In this document: positions 13,901 through 28,507 of the stretch, in pieces
Numbering within the stretch: the first letter of the stretch is position 1
Layout: every line of letters begins with the position of its first letter
Made by a program: the position numbers and the translations under genes
Notes under the pieces: generated by a model
What the model was told of the DNA's origin: nothing
Seen by the model: the letters and a program-made list of their open reading frames with translations, nothing else
Database searches by the model: none
Assembly: GCA_949358305.1 (NCBI GenBank)
Contig: OX442316.1
Span: 9,424,001-9,488,000 of the forward strand
DNA from: Strigamia acuminata
Lineage: Eukaryota > Arthropoda > Chilopoda > Geophilomorpha > Linotaeniidae
Direction of reading: 5' to 3'
DNA length: 64,000 nucleotides

Positions 13901-16900
13901 TAAACTTTAAAAATGGTGGATTTTTTTCTTACTAACCATACAGGCTGTAGTTTCGTAGAACTGTTATGATACAAGAGAAACAAGTAATCATTAGTAATTT
14001 AATTTCATTTAAATAAACATTATTATGTATTCATCTCTAATCATCTTTCACACCTTTCAATTAAATAAGAAAAACAAAAAACAATAAGAATTTTCAATGT
14101 GTGTGCACTCACGATCAATCGAAGCAAACAAATCCGGCATATCATCAACTGAAACGATACTCTTAAATCCGACTTTCCTCTCCCGACTTTCGCCCATCGA
14201 ATGCGGCCGCCTTTCATTCGCCACAATGTGTGATCTCCCACTTTTCTGTCCGTTTTCGTCGTAGAAAACCGAATTTCCTGTCACGGTTGATTCGTGCAAA
14301 CTAGCGGGACGAGCATTGCCCTTTTTCTGCGGGCAAGTTATTTCTTCCTGACTTCCGCTTTCATCAGCTGTTTTCGTAAAAAAGCCGCTAGAAAAGTCGA
14401 CAAGAGTCTTGGGTGATGCTGAAGAGAAGATTTTCGACAATGTTGACTGTGCCGGCTGCGTTGTCGTAGTCGAGTTTGCCGTTGCCACGGTTTCCGACAA
14501 TGCGGAAAGTGGCGGGGAATTCTCTTTATCTTTTTCGCTACCACCAATCGATTCCATCCAGGTGAGGGGATATGACAGCTGCTTCAACGCTTTCATTTTG
14601 TTTTCAAATATATTGGAGTTTTTCCGTCGGAGAGATTCTGTCAGTACCTTGGAAACAAATCGTCAATTACAAACACAACAATTCGCTCCGTTTTATACAT
14701 ATTATAAAATCCAACGTTTACCTGTTCCGATGGAGTGGTTGTAGATGCTGCTGTCACTGATTGCTGCTGCTGCAAGGGATCACTATTTGATGGCAGATCA
14801 TTTTCTTCCTCTTCGGCACCGCCAGCTGAAACGTTAGTTGCCTCTTCTTCGCATGCAGGCACTTCGTCTTTCTCTGCAATTTCCTGATTGCATTCAGAAG
14901 CAGAAACCGACTCGACGGTTTCAGTTTCTTCGATTTTTGCATTGCTCGCGTCGGGTTCGGGTTCGAGTTGAGAATTTGTTTCGGTAGTTGTCGACATTTC
15001 CTGATTTCGCGCCACTTCGTCCACAAACACCTCCGAATCTAAATTGCTCGTCGAATCAGACGTAGACATGTGGTGCATTTGTTTTATCGACTGATTTTCC
15101 CTCGAACAATCTTCCTCGGGTGTCACTCCTACATCCGACATGCTTCCGTTAATCGCTTGTATCGAATCGGTGCGCCTCTCCCGAGTCGATGCCAAGGTAT
15201 CCAAATTATTCATTGGCCATGATAAGCGGCATTCTCTCGCGTGATAAACTTGTGGCGGAGAGTGAATCTGCATGCTTGGAGAAAGAGAGAGAGAGAGAGA
15301 AAAATCAAATCCAAACAAAACACATTCAACTAATTAAATTATTTACCTGTCGTAGGACGCATGACTCACGTACATCGTAGCAATGTCGTTGTACATAGCT
15401 GCATTGACGACATAATCCATGGGCGCAATAACGCCATATTTTTCAGCACCGTGTTCTATCACCAGCTGATCAGACACATTAGGATCAAACATCACGGCGT
15501 TGGGTGTGACCAAGAGAACTCCACTAACAACTCCCTAAGAACAATTTGATTTTCATGATTCCAATTAATTACGTTAATGCATTATTTTTATTTATTTATT
15601 ATTTTTACCTGTCCATCGGTGATATGCCGAACATTTATTTTAAGAAATCTTTCGATGCAATCTCTGTCTAAATTTTTTTCTTCATCCTCGGTCAAAATAT
15701 GCGTTCTCGGTGAAAGTGGTGGCGACTGAACCCTCTCTACGTGTCCAGGTTTAGGACTCTTGTGTGAAGTATTTTGCTGTTCCTGAAACGTCATTAAAAA
15801 AAATCATCATTAAAAAATTGTAAACACAAAATGAATAAATAAAATCGCACAAAACTTTCAGTTGCCATCATGTTAAAACTCATACAACTGCAATACTAAG
15901 CTAATGTAGATTTTTCTATAGAGAACTGCTTGCTGCGCATATATCTGTGTTTACAAATCGTGCAAACAACTAACTCGTATGCCCATGACAAAGACTGGTT
16001 TAACAGACAAACACAATGGCCGATAGCTAGTAATTTAGCTGGATCCATTCCATTTTATGACAAGTCTTTAATCTGATTCAAGGTTATTTAAATTTCACAT
16101 CCCGTATTGCCGTTGCCGTTTTTATTTCATTAATAATGCGTTAAAAGCAAGTACTACATCAAATGCATTAAGCAAATGGAATAGATCGAACTTTAAGTTC
16201 ATAAAACAAATTTTATTGCACCTTTTAGCTTTATGACGTGAAATATTAATTGACAAATAATAAAATCCAATAATGAGATGAAGTGAAATCACGCGAGCGC
16301 ATGTAATTCGACGGTTAAAACAAATATGAAAATTTCCTCTAAACACCTCAGCGAAACTCGTGAGTAAATTTGCAAATGTTTTCCGGAAATAGAGAATCAC
16401 AATTCAGTTGATTGTCGCACTTCCCCATTCAAGTTCACTCGCGCACAAAACTATACAAATTCTCTCGATTCGACTTGTGCTTCCTTTGATAAACCCCACC
16501 AATTTTTCCTTTCTTTTTTTTCCCGTTTCCGTTTCCAAGACGATATTCCCACCAACCCATTCAATTTATCCGACTTATGTAACAATCGTCAACAACTTGA
16601 GCTAATATATTTCACAACTGATTAAATGCAGCAAAAAAATTCAAACGTTTACTCCAACGTTTTGCGTACTTCGAAATCAATAAAACTCGTTATTAAACAT
16701 CAATTAACTAAAATTTGCTTCTTCATATTTTATTTTCGATTGGAACTGACCTGAACGTCACCTCCACCATCCCCACAGCTGCCAACATCAACATCTGACG
16801 ACTGTTCCGACGAATCCAAACTCTTAGCTGGTACAAACAAGATCTGAAAGAAGAACATCAAATTTTGTATTCAAATTAATTCTAGAGAAAAATACTTTTA

Positions 16901-19900
16901 TTATAAAATATTACTTGGTCTGGAAATATAAAACGACTCGCCAGTCTATTTAGTTTAACCAGTTCTGACGGCGTTGTATCATATCTCGCAGCAATCCCAG
17001 TCAATGTATCCGAAGATTTAACCTTAAAAATAAAAATAAAAATAAAAATAAAAATAAAAATAATAAACCGTGTTTCAAAGTTTATAACACAAATCTGAAA
17101 TGCAAATAACCATCACTTCAAACTTCGTGCTGGCGCTGTTATTGGTAAAATGTCGTGTAATCGTTCGTGCCAGGTCATTCACCAACTGGCGATTTACACA
17201 GAAATGCATTCGAACCAGCAACGCAAACAAACGTGAAAAATAATAGAAAGTGTCGTTTCATCCGATGACACTCATAACATTTTTCCAATACTTTATTGCC
17301 ATCTACTATTACTCTTTCCCATACAAATAAAAATTTACAATTAAATTAATTAATTCTGACAATTTAATCACGAAAAAGTTTCTTATCGCGACATTTCGCT
17401 TAAAAATATTGGATATTATTTCTAAACACGTGTCGAGATGTAGAATGCCGATTACTCAAATTAATTCTTCTTTGACATGCAAAAATAAACTCGTAGAACG
17501 TTATCTCTCACTTTGCCTCATTTCAATGAGAAATGAGGTGATTATGTCATTACAGTTTCTATGCATTAAGTTTTAATTTGATCAAATTATAGTTTTCTTT
17601 TGTAGTCACTCGGCGGCATTTTTATACACAACTCTGGGCCGCCAATTGCAATGTAAAAATAAAAACCAACTCCTAATCCCAATCTCAGCAGTAATCAACT
17701 AGTGCATTTGAAAAATTGGATGAGATAATCACACGGCCAGTTGCGCACAACCTCTCAAGATCACGAGAGAACTCTTATCCTAATTGAATTCTGCCCTAAA
17801 ATGACCACACACTCATTAACAAACGAAACTACTATGCACTAAGCAATTAGACAGTTCTAAGCTCCAATGAAACTTCATTAATTAATGTCAAAAAAATCAA
17901 ATAAATAAGAAGAATAAAAACTCAATCGTGTTTCAGGGTTAATGTGCTAATAAGGAACCAACTTATTCAAAAGATTAAGTTAATCAGCGGTGTATTTCAA
18001 TGCAGGGTCACGAACGATGACCCCTGCAAGAAATATTAGCTGGCTGCAATTCAAAACCATTAGAAACTCGCATCAGAAAGTTAAGATTAAAATTTTATTC
18101 AGATCTTTATCCAAAGTCTCATCTTCGTGAACTAACGGACAATGATAAAACGAAATTAAATAGTTTAAACTCAAATCTCATCTCTTTTCAAACCGTTTCA
18201 GATTCACGGCTCCTCCGGTTCAATTTCCGGACCAAAAATATCTCGTCTAGACAAAGCAATAAACAAAGAAACAAAAAATGAACACAATTTCTTGTTTTCA
18301 ACCGATAATAATTATTTGAAGCCAGAAATTGGATCAGTCTATCGATCCGCAGGAAATATTTATCTATTTTTAAACCTAATTATCGAGACGCAATGTTAAC
18401 AATTTCCCTCAATTTTTGACTTAAAATCAAATTTGGTCTCCACTTTCAAAGCTCATTATCATTAGATGTCCGGTCATTGAGCTGAAATTAAAATTTCTGC
18501 GATTGTGAAAACAAAACAAAAAATGTGCAGAAACGTCATTCAGTTATTTAATTAGACCTCGAACATAAAGGTTTATTCCGAACCCCAGACACGGCAACTA
18601 ACTGCTGCAAATTGCGAAACACAGAGCTCCGAGTCAAATTACGCCTACTCCGTCCAAATTCACATCCCATTTTGTTGCTAATGACAACTGCGCAAAAGAC
18701 TTTCCTCCCACGTCCCGCTCGGTTCGTTTAATTTCGTCAAGAAAAAAAAAACTTCCTAGAAAATATCATTTTTTTACAAGACAAAATGTGATATGCATTC
18801 AGCCTCCTTCAAATTTATATGGCCACAGGTGTTTCCACATGTACTTTTATTGATTTTCCCCCCTTTTCCAGAGCGCCTTAAATTGAAGCAAACTTGGCCC
18901 ATTTATTCAAGGATAAAAAAATAATAAATTCCAATTTCCAATCCAATGATTTATCAAATAGATATTAGTCATTGACTTTTTTTTGTTTATCATTATAACC
19001 CTTCTTTCACTCAACTGCGAATCTTGCGATGCTTATCAACCAGGAAATATCTATTTTTCCGACTCACTGACCTCATTTTTATGTAGCAATTAACACAAGG
19101 TGTATAACTAATACATCCTCGTGCAATAATTTACAATTAATAAGGGATTGGAACAAGGAATTTGTCATTAACAGATCGGGAACTAATTTTTAATTATAAA
19201 TGGATCAAAATATAATAATTTCTGATGTCTTCCTATAATTTTTCGCAAACTACACATAAAATTCCGAGATATCCAACTCTTTTAATCTTTATTTCCCACA
19301 TAAAAATAAATAGCAAGTAATAAACCTTTATGGCGTTAATCTTTTAAATAAAAACGCGCTCTTACTTGTTTTGGAGTCGTGCGAATATTCTGCAGGCCCA
19401 AAACCAAGATTTCCACACAGAATATTCGATTTATCGACAGGAAAAAATGAACCAATTTACCTACAAATTGTCACAAATCTTTCCTCCATTGCATTAGTTA
19501 TTTTAGTACTTCCGTTTCATATTATTTCAACGAAATAATGTGATATTACGGATATCATAAATTACTACATAAAGAATAAGGATCAGTACCAATTCTAAAG
19601 CTAAAACTCTTGTAAAGATCTTCAATTAACATAACCCTACAACTTTCTTAATTTTTTTTATTCCCAAAACATATTTTCAATTTCAACTCAAGATTGCTTA
19701 CTTTCATCAGACCTACCGTATATGTGATAGTTCCACTCGGCTGTGTCATGGTTCGAGTCACATGCTTCCTGTCTCTCTTCTCATCATCGTTATGCTTGCA
19801 TGGTTCTGTAAAGAAAATTGAAAAAAAAATATATTTAAAATAAAAATAAAAAATTACTCGTTATCATTAAAGATTATAGTTAATAACATTCCAGTGAAAA

Positions 19901-22900
19901 GGATTTACGGACAAAAACTGTTGCGCATCACTGCTATAGGCAAAAAAAAAAAGAGAGAGTAGAAATTTATATTCATCAAAATCCACCTTCAAGTTTACCA
20001 TCAAAAAATATTCAGAAAAAATATACCCGTTTAAAATTCATGACCGTATTCAATTCAACTTTTCAATTGTAATGTAAGAGAATAGTTTCTGACGAAGTTC
20101 ACTTATCAGCGAACGAAACATCATTCAAAACTGACATTTGACTCAGCTAGATTGTATTACAAAAGTGGCAAACTCAACTAAATTCCGCTTTAAAAAGAGA
20201 AACAAAAAAAGCAAAACATTTTAAACCCGTTCCACCAATCCAATTCCCCATTACTGACAAGCACATTAATAAACAAAAGCATTTCCTGTCTGCTTTCTAG
20301 AATTAATACCGAATTTAATTATTCAAAAAGCGGATCAAAAATCAAAAAAATCTCCATTTTATACATGTCTGAAAAAGTGTCAGCTTGCAATAAGTGTGAA
20401 TCTCATCTTCAAGCCTGAGAAAGCTTTAATAAACCACTCTTCTGCTTATCCCTGAAGGCCATCAAAAGGTTGATGGCCATGACTGCAGAATGGATTCCCG
20501 AACACTTCAATGTCAGCTGCACCAGTCAGCAAAATGCACAGTGCGCTCATTTGATTGGCTCGCAGCCAATTTTCAGTCTATTCTTCAAACCACTATAATT
20601 CAGGCTTACGACACTTGCTACTTATTCGTGTAATTGTGAGGGAATGTTCGACTTGTTTGTTCATAACAAGGTCGCAACAAGCTTAGACATCCCCACTATG
20701 ATTTGCCAACAAGTGTGGCGTTCAATTCCCTCACAATGAAACGTAATGGGGTGTTATGCCATATGCCAATGAGTTTGAAAGGTAAATAAACGATCAAACG
20801 AACATATTTTTATGTGGAACAAATGTGGTACGGCATTCCGCATGTTAATGATACGCACCAAGTGTTATACTTATTATTATAGCAACATTAGAGCGCTGTT
20901 ATTAGCCACATGGTCTCAAAATTGCACTTAATCATAATATTTTGCAAGTAGAATTAATTAAATGTAAGATATTAAAGTCGCTTGATGGGAAAAAGTTGTT
21001 TATGATAATATTTTTACTTTTTAATTAAAAAGAATATAAAAAAAAAATTATCTTTTTTTTAAAAAAACTTAAATTAAAAATTAAAAACGTTTCACTTACC
21101 AAATATCGTATGACCGCAGTGAATGTGTTAAGTCTAGTCAACCATTTAGTTGAGGAAAATGTAGAGCGATGCAGGGAACCACGCAGAAACCACAAGAGAA
21201 ACCAACTGTCACATATGGTTAATATATTAAAACAACTGTTTCCCATCAACCGCTCTCTGACAAACTATCAAAATTAATATTTCTGTTATGACTTGTTCTC
21301 GCATATGGAGAGAAAACAGAGCCTTGGAAAACAAAAGTTTGACGACACTTCCGTCCATTAACAAAATGATGTACCATTTTAACTCTTTTTTCCTTCGCCT
21401 AATGGGCGTTTGTTTTTTAAAGTGCTAAAAAAAACCCACACTCCAACCAATGATAAACTTGGATGCAGATAATCAATTAATCTTGAAATAATGAGAATTA
21501 AATCATTTGCACAACAATGGCAGAAATATTTGTTGTGTGGTCCGTAAGGTCAGCATTCATTAACTTTTCACGGTCGAAAAATATACACAATTGTTTCCAT
21601 AACAATAATTGTTCAAATGTCGAAATATTTTTATCACTTTTGTAGATGGGGTGGGGTGGGGTGAGCTGGGAGGAGAAAATTCAATATTTCATTATTTCAT
21701 AACTATAATAATTAAGGAGATCACTCCCATCACAAACTTCTAATTTCCTCTGCGATAACATTCCCCCATGGCGTGTTACAAAACTGATAAACAAACTTCA
21801 CCTAATATTAATTCCAGTCAAATAAAACTGAAAAGAAACTCAAGGATTTATCAATTTCTATCTCATCACCTTATAAGTTTCCACTTTATCGATTTGCAGA
21901 GGAAAGAAAAAAAAAATGTAGGAAAAATCGATAACACGTTTGCACCTGCACAAACACAGCACAGTGAAAGAAAAACAACTAATAGCAGAAAACGCATCAA
22001 AATGTACGAGCAAGCCAACTGCAGTCAATTATTCATCAACCATTTTTCATTTTTTTTTTTTAAATGACGTTTATTTATGAAATTGCTCAATTATTGGTTA
22101 GATCTTTCTGATACATGATATCGCGTCGTTGTGGAACAATTTCCTGATTTTTTTCCTTCGTATAATCCATAATTAACTTCGTTTGTTTAATCAAAACTTT
22201 TAAATTAAACGCCATTTTATTTCAGCATGGAGAATAAAACTGTTTTTTACACAATGTTCGGCAGCAAAGCTAAGGGGCTGCATATCTGAAATTGCTGACT
22301 TTTTTCCTCCATTCACACACTTGTTTGAAAATCTCTCGTGTGCGAATTCCACTTGTACGAAGAAGAAAAAAAGGGGGATTTTCTGTTCCCTCCTCCGAAA
22401 AAAAAGATAAGAAAACTCAAGCACCTAACGATTCTGCATTAGAAATGAGACTTTACTATTGTCAACTAGTATTCGTATCTGCCATAATCGAAATAGTACT
22501 CGAGGAAATTTTAAAGTGCGAGTTTTAAACTTCACTGCAATAAAAATTTCCATTGCAAATTCTGGATTATGATAAATTTTCCCAATTCCCGCTAAAAAGT
22601 CATAGTATCTTAGATATTGATTTTTCCCTTTGCTCTTCTATTTTTCTTTACAGAAATGCCTTTCTTGATTACAATATGAGATCAATACATCCCAACACAA
22701 GCCCCGAAAAAATTTGCAATAATAGAAAATAGAAACCAAGCAAAAACGCAAAATTACACTAGTATTTTATTTTTTAGCACCAAATATACCTCACACATTA
22801 TTTGTATCGATTTCAGACAAAACCCACGTTAAAAAAAAACAAAAAATTCACGCCTAAAAACAAAAGAAAAATCCTATCTGTCGTAGAATAATAAATTAAT

Positions 22901-25900
22901 TTAAATTTTGTATCGGAAACCAAAACCTTAGTTTGCGCTTTCAATCGATATCGAACTTAAGATGCACATTTGGGACAAACTGACAAAGTCGTGAACCCAA
23001 AACCACACTAAAGTTTGCATTTCATTACATCCGAAACCAGGTGGCAGCTTGTTTAATGATGTTGACGAGTTATAAAACTTTTAACACAACAATGAAAACC
23101 CAACAACATAAAAATGAAAATATTTCAAACTATTATTTTCAAAAGCCATTTTCTAGGGTCAGTAAACGCGAAGTCTCGGGGTCTCCACCACTACAAAAGT
23201 GAAAATAAGCTCCACCATTAAATATTTACTACCAACATAAAAGAAACTGCACTTTAGTCATGACAACTTCCTACCACGAATTTAATGGCAACAACTATTT
23301 TACTTTTATTTTTTTTCGAAATAATAATTTCACCGTAATTACAAATTGAATTATTAACTAAAATAATTTTTATCTCTTGCATTGAACGCCAATTACACAA
23401 CTATGAGATTTTGTAGAAATGTCTAATCTACCATAATCACAAATAGCCTTGATAATGACAATAATGGCAACAATAAACTTATATCTGCCAACGGGAACGA
23501 AGTGTGCTCAATTTTAATCTGATTTTCACGATAAAGAAATTTGTTACTCACTGCGTAATCTGTGTCATTGCATAAATTCAAAAACTGTAAAAAAAATTAA
23601 CGTGACATTTGTTTACCTGTTGCCGATTTTAAAATCAACTTGGCATGCAGCTTCTGCTCCGATGACAACTGGATTAAATCTTCTCCCGTTTGTTTATTCA
23701 TCGTATTCCAATCAAAGGCAGAATTGCTGTATCCATGACTATCAACCGACTTTATTTTGCTCCTAAAATTAGAAAACAAAAATTGAAATAAACGAAGATA
23801 ACGGCTATCTCTCGTCATTCGAATTTGCCGTGTGAATTTCCTACATTTAATAATTCACAAATTTCCCTTCTTAATTGTTGATTCCATCGTACATAAAGCC
23901 AGCAATTAAATGCAAGCAATTCAAGTTTGAACCCGCTGTCAAACACGGCGTTACACTAATGCAAACTTGATTAAAGCTTTACTTGCAATGGGCCGTTGTG
24001 AGATTTTTACGACAAGTTACTTCATTTTAACCGAAGCCTCGCTTTCAACCCATTACAGCAATATTCTCAAAAGTGGCGCACGGTTAGAAAATCTCATAAT
24101 ATCACACATGATAATCGTAAAAACATACGGACGAGTAATAAACAAAACCAATTGTCATTTTACTCATTTAGTGTTTCGTAGCAACAGAACAAACAAACAA
24201 CAAGGTCTGCAAGCTGTTTGGTCTTCATTTCTTTCTAAAGACAGCAAAAGTAAAAATAGCAGATACGCCATAGCGTTTTACCATTACTTTTGCTGTAACT
24301 AGTAAAATTACAATAGTATCTTTTGTTAGTTTGTACAAAGAGTAACAGAAGACAAACTAATTAAATTTTATTAGTTAGCACAGTAAAACAGGAGCCGACT
24401 ACTACAATGCTTCCTCGCTCTGCTTGTTATTGTCTTCTCTACTTTACTTTTGTTCCCACAATGCACCGTAATGCTGTGTTATTACAAATTACTAGCTTCG
24501 CAAAAAAAATTGGATTGAAAACGTAAGAAATTTCTTGATTTTCTTTTGGGAAACTACCAAATCGCAGATAATCAGACTTCAAATAATATTAATTAAAAAT
24601 AAAGAAATATTTTTAGGTATAACTAACCCTGTAGGGATGACATATGATTTACTCCCTTTGCTACCACTTGACACTTGTCCAGTTTTCTTCCGCCTAAAAA
24701 AAAAAAGAGAAAAAAAATTGAGTAAAACTGAATAAAAAAATAATTAACATTATAATAACTCTCATAAATACATTGCATTCTTTAGTTTTCCTTACCAAGT
24801 AATATTTGATAATGTTACGCCTTAAAATAGTTAAATAAACGAAAGTGTGCGAATAATTTGTCCACACTTTATATTTTTAATAACAATTCCCTAGTCGTTA
24901 AAAAAGTTAATGCGCAACAAGAGTCCGAAATGCGTGCACAAGTTACTTAAATTAAAAACCACGTTATATAAAACCAAAAATAAAAATAAAATTCAATTGA
25001 ACTTACAACAGTCTCGCTATATAATCCTTCATAATTCAAACTTTTGGAACATTTGGGATAACAGTGCTCTTCAATGCTGCGCTTCCATTTTATATCATAT
25101 TTTAAAATTTATCTAGGGTTAAGTACAGACATCTAATCAAATATAAAGAACCCTGACCTGGAAAATTTTCACTGATAATAACTATCGTGGAAGCTCAAAC
25201 TTATATCTCATTAGCAACACCCGTATCAAAACAAAAAGATTTAAATTGAACATTAAACCGGTAAAAAAAGGGATAATAATAATTATTAGACTCTTAGACT
25301 GAAATATATTCGCCCACACAGTGGTTTCCTGATCTGAACCTTGAACAGCAAACCTTGATTTATCGCTTCACAATACAAGGGAAGGGAATGGAAATAAAGT
25401 GATAAAAATTGACACAGGGCGGCTCAATAGACAACAGGAAGTAGATTAGACACGCATTATTTTTGTGTTTTTTTATATGATTATTTTGGTTAAAAATGTG
25501 AAAAATGTGAAAAATTAAAAAGGAAAGACTATTGTCCCAAAATAAATGTTCGTTTCAATTTCAAACTTTTCATTAGAAAATTAATAAAGATTATAAGTGT
25601 GTGGAAAATCACAGCAATAGATTGAAATTTCGGTCATGAAATTGGCATTTGTCCCTGTGTTCTATATTTCGTGATATTCCAACGTTTTTTTATCTTTAAA
25701 AATACTTTAAAAACATAAACCGGATCGATTATTTTCTCCAAAATAATTTCTAATATTCAAATTAGGTCTCACGTTTTGCTTCATAAAATCAAAAAAACAA
25801 ACAAACAAACCAACAAACAAAAAGCAGACGGTAAACAAAAAAACAAAAACTAGTACTACAGGAGAAACAAAAAGTAATGTAATTTGTCCTAAATACCAAC

Positions 25901-27020
25901 ACTTAAAACAAGGCTATCCCGAATATACACGCATGTAAAAAGTAAACTAACACAAAAAAGTTATTAAAAAAAAACTAGGTCGTATTTCATCACTGTACAA
26001 TTATCCGACCAAATAAATAACAGGTTCTAAAAAAATTAATTTAAAAAAAAAATTCTGTAAAAACGAGTGAATTCTAGAGCACTTTTATTTTCCATTTAAT
26101 TCACTGAAATTCCACCGATAAGCCCCAATCAAACGCAAAACCTAAAATGTCGTAACTGCACCATAATATTACCATAGTGAGAACTTGTTAAACCATTAGT
26201 AACCAAACCAGGTAGTCTAATCTACGAGAAACCACTAATTAACTAAAATATATTATCCTGACAAACAAAACTCGCAAATTAACATGATAAAAAGCGACCT
26301 TGAATAAAAACACTACAGACACAACGCTAAAATGAATAACAAACAAACAAACGCAAACATTCCTTGGATAATACAATCTAAGAAATGTATATTAATGTCG
26401 TCCTGCAAAGAATAAATTTATTAATGTTTATACGGAAGAGAATGAACAACACGTTTCCAAACATACTAGTTTCCTCCCAGCAAAGTAAACCGATATATTT
26501 ATTTAATAATGCATTACTCCCAGAAGTGTTTCTATTTCTCATGAAGGCAATGCAAGAAATAATTTAAACCACTTACTAATTCTCTATTTACTATTGCAAA
26601 TGATTAGTTTTACTCACCCAAGATTTATCTTTAAGACGAATAAGGTTACTTAATACCATAATACATACAGTTGCTGGGGTCAAAATACGATTAAATGTAT
26701 TTACACATATTTAAACGCATACAAGTCCACCGGCTGTCGGTTCAAAAAACTTGTGTACTCGGTACAAGCAATATAATTTAATAAATTTATCTGCATTCTT
26801 ACAGATTTATATGAAATTCCCAACCTAAGAATGCTTGAATATTTGTATTTTAATATCAAATATCAATACCCACTACCAGCAGATAAACAATAAGAAAATA
26901 AATAAAAATGTCATACCGAAATCTATTCCATAATTTACTAACACCATTTTTAGGCTTTGCTGAAGTTAGCACCAAGTGATGAGTAATTGGCGTAATTGCA
27001 GTAGCTGTTGTTTCAGTCAT
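10994..27020 (-). CDS. OXR1: OXR1/mustard: LysM, GRAM-like and TLDc protein (long isoform)
   Basis: Oxidation-resistance protein family. The long isoform joins 27020-26917, 24693-24628, 23762-23617, 19805-19717, 17022-16915, 16843-16751, 15782-15609, 15534-15347, 15274-14722, 14647-14113, 13451-13289, 13213-13009, 11847-11740, 11673-11521, 11445-11350, 11286-11213 and 11153-10994. All phases agree and give about 1,004 residues. An in-frame TAA lies upstream of the chosen ATG. Order of parts: Ser/Thr-rich start, LysM repeat near residues 130-175 (DTLTGIAARYDTTPSEL), GRAM-like segment near 245-325 (GVVSGVLLVTPNAVMFDP), a long acidic, low-complexity linker (two exons of 553 and 535 bp), then the C-terminal TLDc domain with VGYGWTLIFSTETDG, FYGTGESFLFSF and GEFGLWLDGNL. 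Family members protect cells from oxidative damage and some TLDc proteins bind the V-ATPase. Large introns (2.2-3.8 kb) at the 5' side suggest several promoters. Confidence 0.92.
12355..12429 (-). CDS. OXR1: Probable alternative first exon of a short TLDc-only OXR1 isoform
   Basis: An open 75-base segment ends at a good donor (GAG|GTGGGC) in phase 0, the phase needed by the TLDc exon at 11847. It holds an ATG at 12426 and reads MRAPHLKFFSRLRSQVRACT and onward. Joining the flanking OXR1 exons without it gives DWE-VVSASDL, which resembles vertebrate OXR1 directly, so the long isoform probably skips it. Short TLDc proteins (NCOA7 short form, TLDC2) also begin with their own MR-rich first exon. 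From this ATG the product would be about 220 residues, nearly all TLDc. A cag acceptor also precedes the segment, so inclusion as an internal 25-codon cassette is an alternative reading. Confidence 0.55.
14113..15274 (-). other. OXR1: Low-complexity linker exons of OXR1
   Basis: Two adjacent exons (15274-14722 and 14647-14113) encode about 360 residues rich in Glu, Ser and Thr between the GRAM-like part and the TLDc domain. The acceptor at 14648 was chosen because the alternative seven bases further in shifts into a frame that stops. These exons are commonly skipped or variable in this family. Confidence 0.6.
17025..17062. repeat. (AAAAT)n microsatellite
   Basis: About seven uninterrupted AAAAT/AAATA units lie directly beside the acceptor of the LysM exon of OXR1. 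On the OXR1 strand this is a T-rich tract and may serve as part of the polypyrimidine signal. Confidence 0.7.
17063..23616. other. Large OXR1 introns with no nested gene seen
   Basis: Apart from the small exon at 19805-19717 the two introns hold AT-rich sequence without a recognisable gene. Small structures seen are a perfect 8-bp hairpin at 20457-20478 (GGCCATCA/TGATGGCC) and a G-rich run at 21648-21670. The remaining intron 24694-26916 likewise shows only A-rich low complexity, including an (AAAC)n tract near 25,792-25,822. Confidence 0.55.
21648..21670 (+). other. Predicted G-quadruplex motif
   Basis: GGGG-T-GGGG-T-GGGG-TGAGCT-GGG gives four G-runs with loops of 1, 1 and 6 bases on the plus strand, inside an OXR1 intron and opposite the coding strand. 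Such runs are rare in this AT-rich window. Confidence 0.55.
24241..24296. repeat. 56-nt inverted repeat hairpin
   Basis: ACAGCAAAAGTAA and TTACTTTTGCTGT are perfect 13-bp arms 30 bases apart, lying in the OXR1 intron between the exons at 23762 and 24628. It could be a MITE remnant or a short foldback RNA. Confidence 0.45.
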
Positions 27021-28507
27021 CACAGCAGGTTCTTGAGTTACTATAGTTATTCCCACACGTTTATTATCCCAAAATTACTCCGTCATTAGACGAGCACAAT
27101 TGTCCAATATTGAAATCACCAAGCACTTGTAATTTACCATTTTCTTTTTCAAAAAAAAAATCTACGTTTGATTAACCCTAATTATTGAAAAACGTCGATT
27201 TTAAATTCTAAATATTTTTTGTTCGAGTCGAGTCGTATATTTAACACCATATCCACTTTCACCAATGCTTAGTGTCAATAAGCACAACACAAGAACACCA
27301 TCATCTTCAAACTGCAAGGCAGTAAATGCAGGTGTCGAGCCGAAACACAAAGCTGGAGTATAAAAATATCCCAATGTTGTTTGTTGCACTCTCAGCTCAG
27401 CAGACTAGTTCTCCTGAGGTCACACTGCACTTGAGCTGCATGAAAACGAGGCTAGGACAAAAAATGAAGTTCTAACCAGAGGGCATATATGTAAAATAAA
27501 TAAAAAAATGAGCAGTGAATGCACAAGGCATCAGACCAGGACCTCAAATTGAAATAATGTCCTTTTGACCAGGATATGTGTTTTTCGCATTCTTCACAGA
27601 TGCTCACACATGACATCATACCCACTTGCAATTCCATATGTTTACTTTACGCTCCTTTATATTTTCCACTTCGTTGCACAATTCCAGTGTATTTTAAAAA
27701 TGCATTATTGTTTTTCTTTCTAATTTATTATTTTCTCAATTATGGCATCTTAAAGTTGGCGAATGCCATTCTTCTGAATTTTTAATTACCTAATCTAATG
27801 TTCATCAAGGCCACGTACGTATAAATGCAATTCATTGCAACCACCTGCAAATTATTCATTTAATTTATATAATTAACCTAAATTATACTGAAAAAACTAA
27901 CCATTACCACCTCTTGTTTGTATCTTAGAGGAGAAAGTGTTATACAAATGTCAGAATGAAAAAAAAACAACAACAACCTCAGACTTCCATTAAAAGTGCA
28001 ATTAAAACATAAAATGAAATCATAATGATAGAAATAAACAAAATAAATCCACTTTGGGTCATTAAATCTTCTAAAAAGCCAATAAACCGTATCACATTCG
28101 AATGAAAATTAGAAAAGGAAATTTATAAGAAGAAAAAAGCTGCTTTCATTACTATTAATTTATTGACTATTTGTGTGGAATCCAATGACAATAATCTCTT
28201 GTTTTCTCTTTTAAAAATCTTCAGCTATAACCATCAAGTCTCATTTAAATTCATTTGCATGTCAGGTTTCAAGGTGACTCGAAATTTTCCACTGTCATCA
28301 CTTATTCTATCACTATCAATGTCTGAAACGTTTTCACATTAAGAGTAATTTAGATGAAGAAAAGCTAATATGATAATGTGATGAGCATGTAACTTAGCAA
28401 CTACGCATAAACAATACAAATAAAAAAAGTCTGTTTACCAAACCATGAATTAAAAAAAAATTAAAATCTTTTAATGATTTTTCTGATAGAAGAAAATACC
28501 TATACTA

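Noticed and set aside
14409-14744. Plus-strand ORF opposite the OXR1 linker
   Set aside because: Antisense shadow of low-complexity coding exons.
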